64,000 nucleotides of DNA, taken from the NCBI GenBank assembly GCA_048262455.1, contig JBLXFD010000008.1:1-64000 (forward strand), in the 5' to 3' direction. The notes beneath the pieces are model-generated. The model saw only the letters and a list, made by a program, of their open reading frames with translations, was not told the origin of the DNA and did no database searches. The DNA comes from Psychromarinibacter sp048262455 (GTDB lineage Bacteria; Pseudomonadota; Alphaproteobacteria; Rhodobacterales; Rhodobacteraceae). Of this stretch, positions 63,457-64,000 are shown piece by piece (position 1 is the first letter of the stretch; the number at the start of each line of letters is the position of its first letter). The position numbers and the translations under genes are program-made.

Positions 63457-64000
63457 ATGCGCCGGTTCGCTCTCGCGGCCCTTCTTGTCGCCGCCCCCGC
63501 CTTCGCCCTTGCCCAGGGCACCCCGCCCGCCCCGCCGGTGGATGCCGCGCAGCAGGGCCGGCTGACGGTTGTCGGCACCGGCGCCGTGGACAGCGTGCCG
63601 GACATGGCGGTCATCACCATGGGGGTCACCGCGCAGGGCGAGACCGCCGCCGAGGCGATGGACAAGACCTCTGCCGGCACCGCCGAAGTCCTTGCCCGGC
63701 TGCAGGAAGCGGGCGTTCAGCCGCGCGACGTGCAGACCTCCGACCTGTCGCTGAACCCGGTGTGGAACGACCGCAGCGGCCCCGGCCGGCCCGAGATCAC
63801 CGGCTACGAGGCGCGCAATACCGTCACCGTCCGGGTCCGCGCCCTGGACGGGCTGGGGGAGATCCTGGACACGGTGGTGCAGTCGGGGGCCAATACCTTC
63901 CACGGGCTGTCCTTCGCGCTGCAGGATCCGCTGCCGGCCATGGACGAGGCGCGCCGCCGCGCGGTCACCGACGCCCGCCGCAAGGCCGAGCTTTATGCCG
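63457..64000 (+). CDS. SIMPL (DUF541) domain periplasmic protein, cut by the window end
   Basis: The first 181 codons of a gene that continues past the right edge. A signal peptide (MRRFALAALLVAAPAFALAQ) is followed by a SIMPL domain: GRLTVVGTGAVDSVPDMAVI, then VQPRDVQTSDLSLNPVW and the GYEARNTVTVRVRALDGLG block. Members are small periplasmic or outer-membrane proteins linked to oxidative stress. The start follows AAAGGA. It diverges from the 1263-residue gene with a 167-base gap. Confidence 0.9.
   Translation, partial: MRRFALAALLVAAPAFALAQGTPPAPPVDAAQQGRLTVVGTGAVDSVPDMAVITMGVTAQGETAAEAMDKTSAGTAEVLARLQEAGVQPRDVQTSDLSLNPVWNDRSGPGRPEITGYEARNTVTVRVRALDGLGEILDTVVQSGANTFHGLSFALQDPLPAMDEARRRAVTDARRKAELYA

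Overview
The window is high-GC chromosomal DNA from an alphaproteobacterium of the Rhodobacteraceae, most likely the Roseobacter group. The evidence is the density of characteristic neighbours (hemD, a mitofilin-like gene and hemY; ruvCAB; leuCD; ahcY; a RegA/PrrA-type regulator; two TRAP transporters; DUF1127 and DUF2853 proteins) and the codon use. No rRNA, plasmid or prophage structural genes are visible. All identifications come from reading motifs and family resemblance; no database search was run.

Layout. 1-4246 is the end of a lower-GC integrated element. An IS3-type element at the left edge cuts the 3' end of a type II restriction-modification gene. A tyrosine integrase follows, lying against the 3' end of tRNA-Ser(GCU). 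4453-9074 holds a ligase-associated helicase, PdeM, a thioesterase and PrmA. 9075-10454 is mostly non-coding, with a possible small RNA and two sets of 11-bp phased repeats around a small membrane protein and a DUF1127 protein. 10455-12653 is ruvCAB. 13066-20508 carries an exo/endonuclease-phosphatase protein, a membrane protein, leuCD, a secreted protein, a MscS channel and a YihY protein. 20715-27884 carries rsfS-rlmH, gpmI-envC-ctpA and rppH with a secreted protein. 27886-31637 encodes a heterodimeric ABC exporter with one degenerate ATP site.

31810-41257 is a catabolic region. One TRAP system (31810-34698) and a second, divergent TRAP system (38279-41257) flank a GntR-AroQ-AroE-like-HpcH aldolase operon, which suggests uptake and breakdown of a cyclic or keto-deoxy acid related to quinate or shikimate. 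41415-45559 has an SOS-type polymerase DnaE2 without a recognisable C-terminal OB domain, RegA and a lipoprotein. 45569-54079 is housekeeping: a GNAT protein, an HD hydrolase, ahcY, a PRC-barrel protein with an acidic tail, a ketopantoate reductase-like protein, DUF2853, DUF1761, an EVE protein, gpsA and tsaD. 54149-58049 is hemD, the mitofilin-like gene and hemY, then tRNA-Thr(CGU) and a low-GC outer-membrane barrel gene. 59498-63289 encodes a 1263-residue protein with a PilM/GspL-like start and a PilP/GspC-like end. The window ends inside a SIMPL-domain gene.

Three families of non-coding repeats occupy intergenic gaps. Family A is about 182-bp long-stem units at 12.7-13.1 kb and 26.3-26.9 kb. 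Family B is about 215-bp units headed by an 18-bp palindrome, at 21.6-22.2 kb and, in reverse orientation, at 34.8-35.3 kb, with a solo palindrome at 15.9 kb. Family C is REP-like hairpins at 8.1, 41.3 and 51.1 kb. These repeats, the phased 11-bp motifs and the 1263-residue protein are the least explained parts of the window.
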